A stretch of 64,000 bases of DNA from Amaranthus tricolor (lineage: Eukaryota > Streptophyta > Magnoliopsida > Caryophyllales > Amaranthaceae): positions 24,195,292 to 24,259,291 of the forward strand of contig NC_080059.1 in the NCBI RefSeq assembly GCF_026212465.1, read 5' to 3'. A program made the translations under genes and the position numbers. Position 1 is the first letter of the stretch, and each line of letters opens with the position of its first letter. Below the pieces are notes generated by a model. The model was not told the origin of the DNA, did not search any database, and saw only the letters and a list, made by a program, of their open reading frames with translations. Shown here one piece after another: positions 28,201-41,236 of this stretch.

Positions 28201-29395
28201 CGTCATTGATCATTGATCCTTGTTCATTCTTCATCGTTCATTCGTCATTGATCATTGATCCTTGTTCATTCTCCATCGTTCATTCGTCATTAACCATTAA
28301 TCCTTGTTCATTCTTCATCGTTCATTCTTCATTGATCATTGATCCTTGTTCATTCTTCATCGTTCATTCGTCATTGACCATTAATCCTTGTTCATTCTTC
28401 ATCGTTCATTCTTCATTTATCATTGATCCTTGTTCATTCTTCATCGTTCATTCTTCTTTGATCATAGATCCTTGTTCATTCTTCATTGATCATTGATCCT
28501 TGTTCATTCTTCATCGTTCATTCGTCATTGATCATTGATCCTTGTTCATTCTTCATCGTTCATTCGTCATTGATCATTGATCCTTGTTCATTCTTCATCG
28601 TTCATTCGTCATTGACCATTAATCCTTGTTCATTCTTCATCGTTCATTCTTCATTGATTATTGATCCTTGTTCATTCTTCATCGTTCATTCGTCATTGAC
28701 CATTAATCCTTGTTCATTCTTCATCGTTCATTCTTCATTGATCATTGATCCTTGTTCATTCTTCATCGTTCATTCTTCTTTGATCATTGATCCTTGTTCA
28801 TTCTTGATCGTTCATTCTTCATTGAGAATTGATCTTTGTTCATTCTTCATCGTTCATTCGTCATTGACCATTAATCCTTGTTCATTCTTCATCGTTCATT
28901 CTTCATTGATCATTGTTCCTTGTTCATTCTTCATCGTTCATTCTTCATTGAGAATTGATCCTTGTTCATTCTTCATCGTTCATTCGTCATTGACCATTAA
29001 TCCTTGTTCATTCTTCATTTATCATTGATCCTTGTTCATTCTTCATCGTTCATTCTTCTTTGATCATAGATCCTTGTTCATTCTTCATTGATCATTGATC
29101 CTTGTTAATTCCTCATCGTTCATTCGTCATTGATCATTGATCCTTGTTCATTCTTCATCGTTCATTCGTCATTGATCATTGATCCTTGTTCATTCTTCAT
29201 CGTTCATTCGTCATTGACCATTAATCCTTGTTCATTCTTCATTGATTATTGATCCTTGTTCATTCTTCATCGTTCATTCGTCATTGACCATTAATCCTTG
29301 TTCATTCTTCATCGTTCATTCTTCATTGATCATTGATCCTTGTTCATTCTTCATCGTTCATTCTTCTTTGATCATAGATCCTTGTTCATTCTTCA
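28201..29395. repeat. Connector segment with TTCTCCATCG and GAGAATTG markers
   Basis: Monomers carrying TTCTCCATCG (near 28,270), ATTTATCATTG, GAGAATTGATCTTTG and the double variant TTAATTCCTC (near 29,106). The first part recurs at 39,854, 44,366, 56,056 and 60,568. The TTAATTCCTC monomer recurs only at about 45,308, 16,202 bp away. No gene is present. Confidence 0.78.
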
Positions 29396-32300
29396 TTGAT
29401 CATTGATCCTTGTTCATTCTTCATCGTTCATTCGTCATTGATCATTGATCCTTGTTCATTCTTCATCGTTCATTCGTCATTGATCATTGATCCTTGTTCA
29501 TTCTTCATCGTTCATTCGTCATTGACCATTAATCCTTGTTCATTCTTCATCGTTCATTCTTTATTGATCATTGATCCTTGTTCATTCTTCATCGTTCATT
29601 CTTCATTGATCATTGATCCTTGTTCATTATTCATCGTTCATTCGTCATTGACCATTAATCCTTGTTCATTCTTCATCGTTCATTCTTCATTGATCATTGT
29701 TCCTTGTTCATTCTTCATCGTTCATTCTTCATTGAGAATTGATCCTTGTTCATTCTTCATCGTTCATTCTTCATTGATCATTGATCCTTGTTCATTCTTC
29801 ATCGTTCATTCTTCATTGATCATTGATCCTTGTTTATTCTTCATCGTTCATTCGTCATTGATCATTGATCCTTGTTCATTCTTCATCGATCATTCGTCAT
29901 TGATCATTGATCCTTGTTCATTCTTCATCGTTCATTCGTCATTGACCATTAATCCTTGTTCATTCTTCATCGTTCATTCTTTATTGATCATTGATCCTTG
30001 TTCATTCTTCATCGTTCATTCTTCATTGATCATTGATCCTTGTTCATTCTTCATCGTTCATTCTTCTTTGATCATTGATCTTTTTTCATTCTTCATTGAT
30101 CATTGATCCTTGTTCATTCTTCATCGTTCATTCGTCATTGATCATTGATCCTTGTTCATTCTTCATCGTTCATTCGTCATTGATCATTGATCCTTGTTCA
30201 TTCTTCATCGTTCATTCGTCATTGACCATTAATCCTTGTTCATTCTTCATCGTTCATTCTTCATTGATTATTGATCCTTGTTCATTCTTCATCGTTCATT
30301 CGTCATTGACCATTAATCCTTGTTCATTCTTCATCGTTCATTCTTCATTGATCATTGATCCTTGTTCATTCTTCATCGTTCATTCTTCTTTGATCATTGA
30401 TCCTTGTTCATTCTTCATTGATCATTGATCCTTGTTCATTCTTCATCGTTCATTCGTCATTGATCATTGACCCTTGTTCATTCTTCATCGTTCATTCGTC
30501 ATTGATCATTGATCCTTGTTCATTTTTCATCGTTCATTTGTCATTAACCATTAATCCTTGTTCATTCTTCACCGTTCATTCTTCATTGATCATCGATCCT
30601 TGTTCATTCTTCATCGTTCATTCTTCTTTGATCATTGATCCTTGTTCATTCTTCATTGATCATTGATCCTTGTTCATTCTTCATCGTTCATTCGTCATTG
30701 ATCATTGATCCTTGTTCATTCTTCATCGTTCATTCGTCATTGATCATTGATCCTTGTTCATTCTTCATCGTTCATTCGTCATTGACCATTAATCCTTGTT
30801 CATTCTTCATCGTTCATTCTTCATTGATCATTGATCCTTGTTCATTCTTCATCGTTCATTCTTCATTGATCATTTATCCTTCTTCATTATTCATCGTTCA
30901 TTCGTCATTGACCATTAATCCTTGTTCATTCTTCATCGTTCATTCTTCATTGATCATTGTTCCTTATTCATTCTTCATCGTTCATTCGTCATTGATCATT
31001 GATCCTTGTTCATTCTTCATCGTTCATTCGTCATTGATCATTGATCCTTGTTCATTCTTCATCGTTCATTCGTCATTGACCATTAATCCTTGTTCATTCT
31101 TCATCGTTCATTCTTCATTGATTATTGATCCTTGTTCATTCTTCATCGTTCATTCATCATTGACCATTAATCCTTGTTCATTCTTCATCGTTCATTCTTC
31201 ATTGATCATTGATCCTTGTTCATTCTTCATCGTTCATTCTTCTTTGATCATAGATCCTTGTTCATTCTTCATTGATCATTGATCCTTGTTCATTCTTCAT
31301 CGTTCATTCGTCATTGATCATTGATCCTTGTTCATTCTTCATCGTTCATTCGTCATTGATCATTGATCCTTGTTCATTCTTCATCGTTCATTCGTCATTG
31401 ACCATTAATCCTTGTTCATTCTTCATCGTTCATTCTTTATTGATCATTGATCCTTGTTCATTCTTCATCGTTCATTCTTCATTGATCATTGATCCTTGTT
31501 CATTATTCATCGTTCATTCGTCATTGACCATTAATCCTTGTTCATTCTTCATCGTTCATTCTTCATTGATCATTGTTCCTTGTTCATTCTTCATCGTTCA
31601 TTCTTCATTGAGAATTGATCCTTGTTCATTCTTCATCGTTCATTCTTCATTGATCATTGATCCTTGTTCATTCTTCATCGTTCATTCTTCATTGATCATT
31701 GATCCTTGTTTATTCTTCATCGTTCATTCGTCATTGATCATTGATCCTTGTTCATTCTTCATCGATCATTCGTCATTGATCATTGATCCTTGTTCATTCT
31801 TCATCGTTCATTCGTCATTGACCATTAATCCTTGTTCATTCTTCATCGTTCATTCTTTATTGATCATTGATCCTTGTTCATTCTTCATCGTTCATTCTTC
31901 ATTGATCATTGATCCTTGTTCATTCTTCATCGTTCATTCTTCTTTGATCATTGATCTTTTTTCATTCTTCATTGATCATTGATCCTTGTTCATTCTTCAT
32001 CGTTCATTCGTCATTGATCATTGATCCTTGTTCATTCTTCATCGTTCATTCGTCATTGATCATTGATCCTTGTTCATTCTTCATCGTTCATTCGTCATTG
32101 ACCATTAATCCTTGTTCATTCTTCATCGTTCATTCTTCATTGATTATTGATCCTTGTTCATTCTTCATCGTTCATTCGTCATTGACCATTAATCCTTGTT
32201 CATTCTTCATCGTTCATTCTTCATTGATCATTGATCCTTGTTCATTCTTCATCGTTCATTCTTCTTTGATCATTGATCCTTGTTCATTCTTCATTGATCA

Positions 32301-35300
32301 TTGATCCTTGTTCATTCTTCATCGTTCATTCTTCTCTGATCATTGATCCTTGTTCATTCTTCATTGATCATTGATCCTTGTTCATTCTTCATCGTTCATT
32401 CGTCATTGATCATTGATCCTTGTTCATTCTTCATCGTTCATTCGTCATTGATCATTGATCCTTGTTCATTCTTCATCGTTCATTCGTCATTGACCATTAA
32501 TCCTTGTTCATTCTTCATCGTTCATTCTTCATTGATCATTGATCCTTGTTCATTCTTCATCGTTCATTCTTCATTGATCATTTATCCTTCTTCATTATTC
32601 ATCGTTCATTCGTTATTGACCATTAATCCTTGTTCATTCTTCATCGTTCATTCTTCATTGATCATTGTTCCTTATTCATTCTTCATCGTTCATTCTTCAT
32701 TGAGAATTGATCCTTGTTCATTCTTCATCGTTCATTCTTCATTGATCGTTGATCCTTGTTCATTCTTCATCGTTCATTCTTCTTTGATCATTGATCTTTT
32801 TTCATTCTTCATTGATCATTGATCCTTGTTCATTCTTCATCGTTCATTCGTCATTGATCATTGATCCTTGTTCATTCTTCATCGTTCATTCGTCATTAAC
32901 CATTAATCCTTGTTCATTCTTCATCGTTCATTCTTCATTGATCATTGATCCTTGTTCATTCTTCATCGTTCATTCGTCATTGACCATTAATCCTTGTTCA
33001 TTCTTCATCGTTCATTCGTCATTGATCATTGATCCTTGTTCATTCTTCATCGTTCATTCGTCATTGACCATTAATCCTTGTTCATTCTTCATCGTTCATT
33101 CTTCATTGATTATTGATCCTTGTTCATTCTTCATCGTTCATTCGTCATTGACCATTAATCCTTGTTCATTCTTCATCGTTCATTCTTCATTGATCATTGA
33201 TCCTTGTTCATTCTTCATCGTTCATTCTTCTTTGATCATTGATCCTTGTTCATTCTTCATTGATCATTGATCCTTGTTCATTCTTCATCGTTCATTCGTC
33301 ATTGATCATTGACCCTTGTTCATTCTTCATCGTTCATTCGTCATTGATCATTGATCCTTGTTCATTTTTCATCGTTCATTTGTCATTAACCATTAATCCT
33401 TGTTCATTCTTCACCGTTCATTCTTCATTGATCATCGATCCTTGTTCATTCTTCATCGTTCATTCTTCTTTGATCATTGATCCTTGTTCATTCTTCATTG
33501 ATCATTGATCCTTGTTCATTCTTCATCGTTCATTCGTCATTGATCATTGATCCTTGTTCATTCTTCATCGTTCATTCGTCATTGATCATTGATCCTTGTT
33601 CATTCTTCATCGTTCATTCGTCATTGACCATTAATCCTTGTTCATTCTTCATCGTTCATTCTTCATTGATCATTGATCCTTGTTCATTCTTCATCGTTCA
33701 TTCTTCATTGATCATTTATCCTTCTTCATTATTCATCGTTCATTCGTCATTGACCATTAATCCTTGTTCATTCTTCATCGTTCATTCTTCATTGATCATT
33801 GTTCCTTATTCATTCTTCATCGTTCATTCGTCATTGATCATTGATCCTTGTTCATTCTTCATCGTTCATTCGTCATTGATCATTGATCCTTGTTCATTCT
33901 TCATCGTTCATTCGTCATTGACCATTAATCCTTGTTCATTCTTCATCGTTCATTCTTCATTGATTATTGATCCTTGTTCATTCTTCATCGTTCATTCGTC
34001 ATTGACCATTAATCCTTGTTCATTCTTCATCGTTCATTCTTCATTGATCATTGATCCTTGTTCATTCTTCATCGTTCATTCTTCTTTGATCATAGATCCT
34101 TGTTCATTCTTCATTGATCATTGATCCTTGTTCATTCTTCATCGTTCATTCGTCATTGATCATTGATCCTTGTTCATTCTTCATCGTTCATTCGTCATTG
34201 ATCATTGATCCTTGTTCATTCTTCATCGTTCATTCGTCATTGACCATTAATCCTTGTTCATTCTTCATCGTTCATTCTTTATTGATCATTGATCCTTGTT
34301 CATTCTTCATCGTTCATTCTTCATTGATCATTGATCCTTGTTCATTATTCATCGTTCATTCGTCATTGACCATTAATCCTTGTTCATTCTTCATCGTTCA
34401 TTCTTCATTGATCATTGTTCCTTGTTCATTCTTCATCGTTCATTCTTCATTGAGAATTGATCCTTGTTCATTCTTCATCGTTCATTCTTCATTGATCATT
34501 GATCCTTGTTCATTCTTCATCGTTCATTCTTCATTGATCATTGATCCTTGTTTATTCTTCATCGTTCATTCGTCATTGATCATTGATCCTTGTTCATTCT
34601 TCATCGATCATTCGTCATTGATCATTGATCCTTGTTCATTCTTCATCGTTCATTCGTCATTGACCATTAATCCTTGTTCATTCTTCATCGTTCATTCTTT
34701 ATTGATCATTGATCCTTGTTCATTCTTCATCGTTCATTCTTCATTGATCATTGATCCTTGTTCATTCTTCATCGTTCATTCTTCTTTGATCATTGATCTT
34801 TTTTCATTCTTCATTGATCATTGATCCTTGTTCATTCTTCATCGTTCATTCGTCATTGATCATTGATCCTTGTTCATTCTTCATCGTTCATTCGTCATTG
34901 ATCATTGATCCTTGTTCATTTTTCATCGTTCATTCGTCATTGACCATTAATCCTTGTTCATTCTTCATCGTTCATTCTTCATTGATTATTGATACTTGTT
35001 CATTCTTCATCGTTCATTCGTCATTGACCATTAATCCTTGTTCATTCTTCATCGTTCATTCTTCATTGATCATTGATCCTTGTTCATTCTTCATCGTTCA
35101 TTCTTCTTTGATCATTGATCCTTGTTCATTCTTCATTGATCATTGATCCTTGTTCATTCTTCATCGTTCATTCTTCTCTGATCATTGATCCTTGTTCATT
35201 CTTCATTGATCATTGATCCTTGTTCATTCTTCATCGTTCATTCGTCATTGATCATTGATCCTTGTTCATTCTTCATCGTTCATTCGTCATTGATCATTGA

Positions 35301-35880
35301 TCCTTGTTCATTCTTCATCGTTCATTCGTCATTGACCATTAATCCTTGTTCATTCTTCATCGTTCATTCTTCATTGATCATTGATCCTTGTTCATTCTTC
35401 ATCGTTCATTCTTCATTGATCATTTATCCTTCTTCATTATTCATCGTTCATTCGTCATTGACCATTAATCCTTGTTCATTCTTCATCGTTCATTCTTCAT
35501 TGATCATTGTTCCTTATTCATTCTTCATCGTTCATTCTTCATTGAGAATTGATCCTTGTTCATTCTTCATCGTTCATTCTTCATTGATCATTGATCCTTG
35601 TTCATTCTTCATCGTTCATTCTTCTTTGATCATTGATCTTTTTTCATTCTTCATTGATCATTGATCCTTGTTCATTCTTCATCGTTCATTCGTCATTGAT
35701 CATTGATCCTTGTTCATTCTTCATCGTTCATTCGTCATTAACCATTAATCCTTGTTCATTCTTCATCGTTCATTCTTCATTGATCATTGATCCTTGTTCA
35801 TTCTTCATCGTTCATTCGTCATTGACCATTAATCCTTGTTCATTCTTCATCGTTCATTCTTCATTGATCATTGATCCTTG
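29396..35880. repeat. 1,876- and 2,842-bp higher-order repeats
   Basis: A cassette at 29,396 recurs at 31,272 (1,876 bp, 134 subunits) and 34,114 (a further 2,842 bp, 203 subunits). The 2,842-bp displacement is also seen for 30,397/33,239, 30,635/33,477, 32,343/35,185 and 32,791/35,633. Correspondence ends near 35.88 kb. Diagnostic monomers include ATTTATCCTTCTTC with TTCATTATTC, TTGTTCCTTATTC and TTCTCTGATC. The block is reproduced as a whole at 45.6-52.1 kb within the second superunit. Confidence 0.83.
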
Positions 35881-36318
35881 TTCATTCTTCATCGTTCATT
35901 CTTCTTTGATCATTGATCCTTATTCATTCTTCATTGATCATTGATCCTTGTTCATTCTTCATGGTTCATTCGTCATTGATCATTGATCCTTGTTCATTCT
36001 TCATCGTTCATTCGTCATTGATCATTGATCCTTGTTCATTCTTCATCGTTCATTCGTCATTGACCATTAATCCTTGTTCATTCTTCATCGTGCATTCTTC
36101 ATTGATCATTGATCCTTGTTCATTCTTCGTCGTTCATTCTTCATTGATCATTGATCCTTGTTCATTATTCATCCTTCATTCGTCATTGACCATTAATCCT
36201 TGTTCATTCTTCATCGTTCATTCTTTATTGATCATTGATCCTTGTTCATTCTTCATCGTTCATTCTTCATTGATCATTGATCCTTGTTCATTCTTCATCG
36301 TTCATTCTTCTTTGATCA

Positions 36319-39300
36319 TTGATCTTTTTTCATTCTTCATTGATCATTGATCCTTGTTCATTCTTCATCATTCATTCGTTATTGATCATTGATCCTTGTT
36401 CATTCTTCATCGTTCATTCGTCATTGATCATTGATCCTTGTTCATTCTTCATCGTTCATTCGTCATTGACCATTAATCCTTGTTCATTCTTCATCGTTCA
36501 TTCTTCATTGATTATTAATCCTTGTTCATTCTTCATCGTTCATTCGTCATTGACCATTAATCCTTGTTCATTCTTCATCGTTCATTCTTCATTGATCATT
36601 GATCCTTGTTCATTCTTCATCGTTCATTCTTCTTTGATCATTGATCCTTGTTCATTCTTCATTGATCATTGATCCTTGTTCATTCTTCATCGTTCATTCG
36701 TCATTGATCATTGACCCTTGTTCATTCTTCATCGTTCATTCGTCATTGATCATTGATCCTTGTTCATTTTTCATCGTTCATTTGTCATTAACCATTAATC
36801 CTTGTTCATTCTTCACCGTTCATTCTTCATTGATCATTGATCCTTGTTCATTCTTCATCGTTCATTCTTCTTTGATCATTGATCCTTGTTCATTCTTCAT
36901 TGATCATTGATCCTTGTTCATTCTTCATCGTTCATTTGTAATTGATCATTGATCCTTGTTCATTCTTCATCGTTCATTCGTCATTGATCATTGATCCTTG
37001 TTCATTCTTCATCGTTCATTCGTCATTAACCATTAATCCTTGTTCATTCTTCATCGTTCATTCTTCATTGATCATTGATCCTTGTTCATTCTTCATCGTT
37101 CATTCGTCATTGACCATTAATCCTTGTTCATTCTTCATCGTTCATTCTTCATTGATCATTGATCCTTGTTCATTCTTCATCGTTCATTCTTCTTTGATCA
37201 TAGATCCTTGTTCATTCTTCATTGATCATTGATCCTTGTTCATTCTTTATCGTTCATTCGTCATTGATCATTGATCCTTGTTCATTCTTCATCGTTCATT
37301 CGTCATTGATCATTGATCCTTGTTCATTCTTCATCGTTCATTCGTCATTGACCATTAATCCTTGTTCATTCTTCATCGTTCATTCTTCATTGATTATTGA
37401 TCCTTGTTCATTCTTCATCGTTCATTCGTCATTGACCATTAATCCTTGTTCTTTCTTCATCGTTCATTCTTCATTGATCATTGATCCTTGTTCATTCTTC
37501 ATCGTTCATTCTTCTTTGATCATTGATCCTTGTTCATTCTTCATCGTTCATTCTTCATTGATCATTGATCCTTGTTCATTCTTCATCGTTCATTCTTCTT
37601 TGATAATTGATCTTTTTTCATTCTTCATTGATCATTGATCCTTGTTCATTCTTCATCGTTCATTCGTCATTGATCATTGATCCTTGTTCATTCTTCATCG
37701 TTCATTCGTCATTGATCATTGATCCTTGTTCATTCTTCATCGTTCATTCGTCATTGACCATTAATCCTTGTTCATTCTTCATCGTTCATTCTTCATTGAT
37801 TATTGATCCTTGTTCATTCTTCATCGTTCATTCGTCATTGACCATTAATCCTTGTTCATTCTTCATCGTTCATTCTTCATTGATCATTGATCCTTGTTCA
37901 TTCTTCATCGTTCATTCTTCTTTGATCATTGATCCTTGTTCATTCTTCATTGATCATTGATCCTTGTTCATTCTTCATCGTTCATTCTTCTTTGATCATT
38001 GATCCTTGTTCATTCTTCATTGATCATTGATCCTTGTTCATTCTTCATCGTTCATTCGTCATTGATCATTGACCCTTGTTCATTCTTCATCGTTCATTCG
38101 TCATTGATCATTGATCCTTGTTCATTTTTCATCGTTCATTTGTCATTAACCATTAATCCTTGTTCATTCTTCACCGTTCATTCTTCATTGATCATTGATC
38201 CTTGTTCATTCTTCATCGTTCATTCTTCTTTGATCATTGATCCTTGTTCATTCTTCATTGATCATTGATCCTTGTTCATTCTTCATCGTTCATTTGTAAT
38301 TGATCATTGATCCTTGTTCATTCTTCATCGTTCATTCGTCATTGATCATTGATCCTTGTTCATTCTTCATCGTTCATTCGTCATTAACCATTAATCCTTG
38401 TTCATTCTTCATTGATCATTGATCCTTGTTCATTCTTCATCGTTCATTCGTCATTGACCATTAATCCTTGTTCATTCTTCATCGTTCATTCTTCATTGAT
38501 CATTGATCCTTGTTCATTCTTCATCGTTCATTCTTCTTTGATCATAGATCCTTGTTCATTCTTCATTGATCATTGATCCTTGTTCATTCTTCATCGTTCA
38601 TTCGTCATTGATCATTGATCCTTGTTCATTCTTCATCGTTCATTCGTCATTGATCATTGATCCTTGTTCATTCTTCATCGTTCATTCGTCATTGACCATT
38701 AATCCTTGTTCATTCTTCATCGTTCATTCTTCATTGATTATTGATCCTTGTTCATTCTTCATCGTTCATTCGTCATTGACCATTAATCCTTGTTCTTTCT
38801 TCATCGTTCATTCTTCATTGATCATTGATCCTTGTTCATTCTTCATCGTTCATTCTTCTTTGATCATTGATCCTTGTTCATTCTTCATCGTTCATTCTTC
38901 ATTGATCATTGATCCTTGTTCATTCTTCATCGTTCATTCTTCTTTGATCATTGATCTTTTTTCATTCTTCATTGATCATTGATCCTTGTTCATTCTTCAT
39001 CGTTCATTCGTTATTGATCATTGATCCTTGTTCATTCTTCATCGTTCATTCGTCATTGATCATTGATCCTTGTTCATTCTTCATCGTTCATTCGTCATTG
39101 ACCATTAATCCTTGTTCATTCTTCATCGTTCATTCTTCATTGATTATTGATCCTTGTTCATTCTTCATCGTTCATTCGTCATTGACCATTAATCCTTGTT
39201 CATTCTTCATCGTTCATTCTTCATTGATCATTGATCCTTGTTCATTCTTCATCGTTCATTCTTCTTTGATCATTGATCCTTGTTCATTCTTCATTGATCA

Positions 39301-41236
39301 TTGATCCTTGTTCATTCTTCATCGTTCATTCGTCATTGATCATTGACCCTTGTTCATTCTTCATCGTTCATTCGTCATTGATCATTGATCCTTGTTCATT
39401 TTTCATCGTTCATTTGTCATTAACCATTAATCCTTGTTCATTCTTCACCGTTCATTCTTCATTGATCATTGATCCTTGTTCATTCTTCATCGTTCATTCT
39501 TCTTTGATCATTGATCCTTGTTCATTCTTCATTGATCATTGATCCTTGTTCATTCTTCATCGTTCATTTGTAATTGATCATTGATCCTTGTTCATTCTTC
39601 ATCGTTCATTCGTCATTGATCATTGATCCTTGTTCATTCTTCATCGTTCATTCGTCATTAACCATTAATCCTTGTTCATTCTTCATCGTTCATTCTTCAT
39701 TGATCATTGATCCTTGTTCATTCTTCATCGTTCATTCGTCATTGACCATTAATCCTTGTTCATTCTTCATCGTTCATTCTTCATTGATCATTGATCCTTG
39801 TTCATTCTTCATCGTTCATTCTTCTTTGATCATAGATCCTTGTTCATTCTTCATTGATCATTGATCCTTGTTCATTCTTCATCGTTCATTCGTCATTGAT
39901 CATTGATCCTTGTTCATTCTTCATCGTTCATTCGTCATTGATCATTGATCCTTGTTCATTCTCCATCGTTCATTCGTCATTAACCATTAATCCTTGTTCA
40001 TTCTTCATCGTTCATTCTTCATTGATCATTGATCCTTGTTCATTCTTCATCGTTCATTCGTCATTGACCATTAATCCTTGTTCATTCTTCATCGTTCATT
40101 CTTCATTTATCATTGATCCTTGTTCATTCTTCATCGTTCATTCTTCTTTGATCATAGATCCTTATTCATTCTTCATTGATCATTGATCCTTGTTCATTCT
40201 TCATCGTTCATTCGTCATTGATCATTGATCCTTGTTCATTCTTCATCGTTCATTCGTCATTGATCATTGATCCTTGTTCATTCTTCATCGTTCATTCGTC
40301 ATTGACCATTAATCCTTGTTCATTCTTCATCGTTCATTCTTCATTGATTATTGATCCTTGTTCATTCTTCATCGTTCATTCGTCATTGACCAATAATCCT
40401 TGTTCATTCTTCATCGTTCATTCTTCATTGATCATTGATCCTTGTTCATTCTTCATCGTTTATTCTTCTTTGATCATTGATCCTTGTTCATTCTTCATCG
40501 TTCATTCTTCATTGAGAATTGATCTTTGTTCATTCTTCATCGTTCATTCGTCATTGACCATTAATCCTTGTTCATTCTTCATCGTTCATTCTTCATTGAT
40601 CATTGTTCCTTGTTCATTCTTCATCGTTCATTCTTCATTGAGAATTGATCCTTGTTCATTCTTCATCGTTCATTCGTCATTGACCATTAATCCTTGTTCA
40701 TTCTTCATTTATCATTGATCCTTGTTCATTCTTCATCGTTCATTCTTCTTTGATCATAGATCCTTGTTCATTCTTCATTGATCATTGATTGATCCTTGTT
40801 CATTCTTCATCGTTCATTCGTCATTGATCATTGATCCTTGTTCATTCTTCATCGTTCATTCGTCATTGATCATTGATCCTTGTTCATTCTTCATCGTTCA
40901 TTCGTCATTGACCATTAATCCTTGTTCATTCTTCATCGTTCATTCTTCATTGATTATTGATCCTTGTTCATTCTTCATCGTTCATTCGTCATTGACCATT
41001 AATCCTTGTTCATTCTTCATCGTTCATTCTTCATTGATCATTGATCCTTGTTCATTCTTCATCGTTCATTCGTCATTGACCATTAATCCTTGTTCATTCT
41101 TCATCGTTCATTCTTCATTGATCATTGATCCTTGTTCATTCTTCATCGTTCATTCTTCTTTGATCATTGATCCTTGTTCATTCTTCATTGATCATTGATC
41201 CTTGTTCATTCTTCATCGTTCATTCTTCTTTGATCA
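36319..41236. repeat. 1,274-1,344-bp higher-order family
   Basis: Equivalent cassettes at 37,222, 38,566 and 39,854 are spaced 1,344 and 1,288 bp, and those at 37,999 and 39,273 are spaced 1,274 bp (96, 92 and 91 subunits). The left part, 36,319-37,640, matches 24,685-26,004 at a displacement of 11,634 bp. The unit is therefore the same family as the 25-28 kb block, with gains or losses of single subunits and monomers. Confidence 0.8.

Larger units (their letters stand above)
25007..41236. repeat. 16.2-kb superunit, copy 1
   Basis: This interval recurs from 41,237. The displacement is 16,230 bp at the left end, 16,216 bp after the first 14-bp difference, and then constant at 16,202 bp from about 26.9 kb (for example 26,876/43,078, 29,396/45,598, 34,114/50,316, 40,785/56,987). 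Rare private variants are shared at exactly this spacing, such as CATTCATCATTG with A at 31,156 and 47,358. Point differences seen by eye are few, for example 27,868 A/44,070 C, 28,806 G/45,008 C and 34,109 C/50,311 T. The left end is set where correspondence first becomes clear and is uncertain by some hundreds of bases. Confidence 0.85.

Noticed and set aside
40781..40798. TGATTGAT created by the 4-bp gain as a homeodomain-cofactor (PBX/HOX-like) site
   Set aside because: An 8-bp match created by duplication of ATTG, present in only two copies inherited with the superunit; there is no evidence of function.
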